A stretch of 64,000 nt of DNA from NCBI GenBank assembly GCA_013152385.1, contig JAADGL010000026.1, positions 1-64,000 of the forward strand. The letters run 5' to 3'. This document shows, piece by piece, positions 62,614 to 64,000 of this stretch. A program made the position numbers and the translations under genes. The first letter of the stretch is position 1, and every line of letters starts with the position of its first letter. This DNA comes from Acidobacteriota bacterium (GTDB taxonomy: Bacteria > Acidobacteriota > Holophagae > Thermotomaculales > Thermotomaculaceae). The notes below the pieces were generated by a model, which was not told the origin of the DNA, did not search any database, and worked only from the letters and a program-made list of their open reading frames with translations.

Positions 62614-63822
62614 TCAAATCAGCAAACCGGCGATACAAGCGGTCATCCAGGAAGCCAGTGCCCCCCCGATCATGGCTTTGAGCCCCAGTTTGGCAAGGTC
62701 TTTTTTTCTACCGGGTGCAATTGCACCAATCCCTCCCACCTGAATCGCAATGGAGGAAAAATTGGCAAAACCGCACAGGGCATAGGTGGCCAAAACAGTG
62801 GCACGGTGGGAAAGAACCCCGGCACCGGTCATTTTTGCCAGTTCGGTGTAGGCAACAAATTCATTAACGGAAATTTTGGTTCCAAGGAGGTAGCCGAAGG
62901 ACACGCAATCTTTCAACGGCACCCCCATTACCACGGCAAAGGGATAAAAAAGTGTTCCCAGGACAGTTTTCAAATCTGTATGAAAAATGCCGAGGAATGA
63001 ATCAAACATATGAATCAGTGCAATAAAGGCAATCAGCATCGCCGCCACATTCAATGCCAGCTTCAACCCCACCGTGGCGCCTTCTGCCGCCGCGTCAATG
63101 AGGTTGGTTGTGGTCACCTTGATTTCCGCCTTGTGTTCATCCAGAGTCAGCGGCTTTCCGGTCTCCGGATAGATGATTTTTGCAATCAGCACTGCCGCCG
63201 GTGCTGACATGATACTGGCGGCAACAAGGTGGCCGGCACTGAGCCCGAGGCCCACATATGCCACAAGTACCGAACCGGCAATGGTTGCCATGCCACCGGT
63301 CATGAGGGTCATCAGTTCGGACATGGTCATCTTTTCAACATAAGGCTCAATGACAAGCGGTGCTTCTGTCTGCCCCACAAAGGTATTGGCCGCAACCGCC
63401 ATGGATTCCGCCCCGGAAATCCGCATTGTTTTCTGCATGATAAAAGCCATGCCCTTGATGATTTTCTGCATGATGTGAAGGTGGTAAAGAACCGCCATGA
63501 GAGAAGAAAAGAAAATAATTGTGGGTAAAACCTGAAAAGCAAAGATAAATCCAGGCTTTAAACTGCTTCCCGGACTGGCCAGCTTCCCGAATACGAACTC
63601 GGAACCGGCCTGTGAAAAGGCCAGAAGCTTTGCCGCGTAAATTTCCACCGCATGGAAAGCCGAGCGCCCCGGCCCGGTTTTCAGAATCAGGACGGCAAAG
63701 AGAAATTGCAGCAACAGACCGCCGATAATCACCCGAAACGGAATTTTTTTCCGGTTCTCCGAAACCGCATAAGCAACCAGCATCATGAACACGAGACCAA
63801 TCAGCGACACAAATCGATACAT
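62614..63822 (-). CDS. Concentrative nucleoside transporter, NupC/CNT family
   Basis: A 402-residue inner-membrane nucleoside importer with about ten helices. Family motifs are VFGKLASPGSSLKPGFIFAF near 78, FVGQTEAPLVIEPYVEKMT near 148 (the Gln-Thr-Glu nucleoside-binding hairpin), GGMATIAGSVLVAYV near 175, and VFYPFAVVMGVP/TKISVNEFVAYTEL near 290-320. CNT carriers are driven by Na+ or H+; the cation cannot be read with confidence, though a Na+ gradient would fit a Na+-pumping pyrophosphatase at 23 kb. First gene of the salvage operon with pnp and cdd. Confidence 0.93.
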   Translation of the reverse strand: MYRFVSLIGLVFMMLVAYAVSENRKKIPFRVIIGGLLLQFLFAVLILKTGPGRSAFHAVEIYAAKLLAFSQAGSEFVFGKLASPGSSLKPGFIFAFQVLPTIIFFSSLMAVLYHLHIMQKIIKGMAFIMQKTMRISGAESMAVAANTFVGQTEAPLVIEPYVEKMTMSELMTLMTGGMATIAGSVLVAYVGLGLSAGHLVAASIMSAPAAVLIAKIIYPETGKPLTLDEHKAEIKVTTTNLIDAAAEGATVGLKLALNVAAMLIAFIALIHMFDSFLGIFHTDLKTVLGTLFYPFAVVMGVPLKDCVSFGYLLGTKISVNEFVAYTELAKMTGAGVLSHRATVLATYALCGFANFSSIAIQVGGIGAIAPGRKKDLAKLGLKAMIGGALASWMTACIAGLLI

Positions 63823-63912
63823 TTCCGCCCCTTTTTCACCTTCTTCAATTCACTGTTCTGCAAAGAGTTGAACAACAACCGCGAAAGAAATTATAAACAA
63901 TTCCACTTTTTA

Positions 63913-63941
63913 TTGCAATAGCAGGGCTGCGTTGCTATAAT
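63913..63941 (+). promoter_or_regulatory. Sigma-70 promoter for a gene beyond the window
   Basis: TTGCAA at 63913-63918 and TATAAT at 63936-63941, 17 bases apart, point out of the window. Just downstream GACCTG...CAGGGTC (63942-63962) forms an imperfect dyad that might be an operator or leader hairpin. No coding start is visible before position 64000. Confidence 0.65.
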
Positions 63942-64000
63942 GACCTGTCATTTTGCAGGGTCAACGTGTAAATTGACAAGGATTATCAGGTAGGGGGTTT

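Overview
The window is a 64 kb stretch of gene-dense bacterial chromosome with roughly balanced base composition. It is mostly housekeeping genes in tightly overlapping operons on both strands. I see no rRNA, CRISPR array, complete insertion sequence or prophage. LolA, a PilMNOPQ set ending in a secretin, and a Kdo/WaaP-like kinase point to a two-membrane (Gram-negative) bacterium. HspR control of dnaK, spoVG next to prs-rplY-pth-rpsF-rpsR, tig-clpP-clpX-lon, DUF4388 proteins and several MinD-like ATPases resemble Acidobacteriota and the former Deltaproteobacteria. I infer that neighbourhood only loosely and cannot name a genus.

Layout. 1-1310 is the 5' part of mutL (minus). 1.4-6.9 kb holds a DHH phosphoesterase and then a heat-shock operon dnaK-dnaJ-hspR-sigma factor, with a strong promoter overlapped by a HAIR-like HspR site. 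6.9-9.0 kb is purF plus an acyltransferase (minus), then an alpha/beta hydrolase. 10.2-12.9 kb has two MinD-like ATPases converging on a J-like/RodZ-HTH protein. 13.2-14.7 kb is trxB with its terminator and a DUF456 protein. 14.7-18.8 kb is a minus-strand cluster of poorly characterised membrane, DUF4388 and TPR proteins. 19-28.3 kb runs mtnA, spoVG, tRNA-Gln, prs, rplY, pth, hppA, rpsF, rpsR, DUF2232 and two glycosyltransferases. An 830 bp gene-poor gap precedes rplS.

29.5-36.2 kb is pilMNOPQ, an exported M1 peptidase and a membrane protein. 36.3-37.0 kb is rpmF with DUF177 (minus). 37.2-46.8 kb is one long plus-strand run: tRNA-Leu, tig, clpP, clpX, lon, engB, rho, lolA, a divergent dapF and an exported zinc-ribbon protein. 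46.9-50.3 kb (minus) carries an ECF sigma/anti-sigma/exported protein set behind a radical SAM protein and a flavoprotein. 50.5-54.8 kb has a CAP-domain protein and an operon of merR, kinase, half-size LutC and a LutB-LutA fusion. 55.1-58.0 kb is the least stable part: a DEAD-box helicase broken by a 7 bp tandem duplication, then remnants of an Rhs/polymorphic-toxin locus with a possible orphan immunity gene. 58.2-63.8 kb is a DUF2911 protein and a minus-strand operon nupC-pnp-cdd-FHA-ddl-rsmG.

The genes combine into protein quality control (DnaK/DnaJ, trigger factor, ClpXP, Lon), translation (L25, S6, S18, L19, L32, Pth, RsmG), type IV pili, envelope assembly (LolA, DapF, Ddl, glycosyltransferases) and nucleotide metabolism (PurF, Prs, PNP, Cdd, NupC). 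The points most worth a second look are the repeat-generated helicase frameshift, the toxin/Rhs scar, the MinD/J-HTH trio, the DUF4388 cluster, the HAIR-like operator, the DapF with altered active-site loops and the LutBA fusion paired with a half-size LutC.
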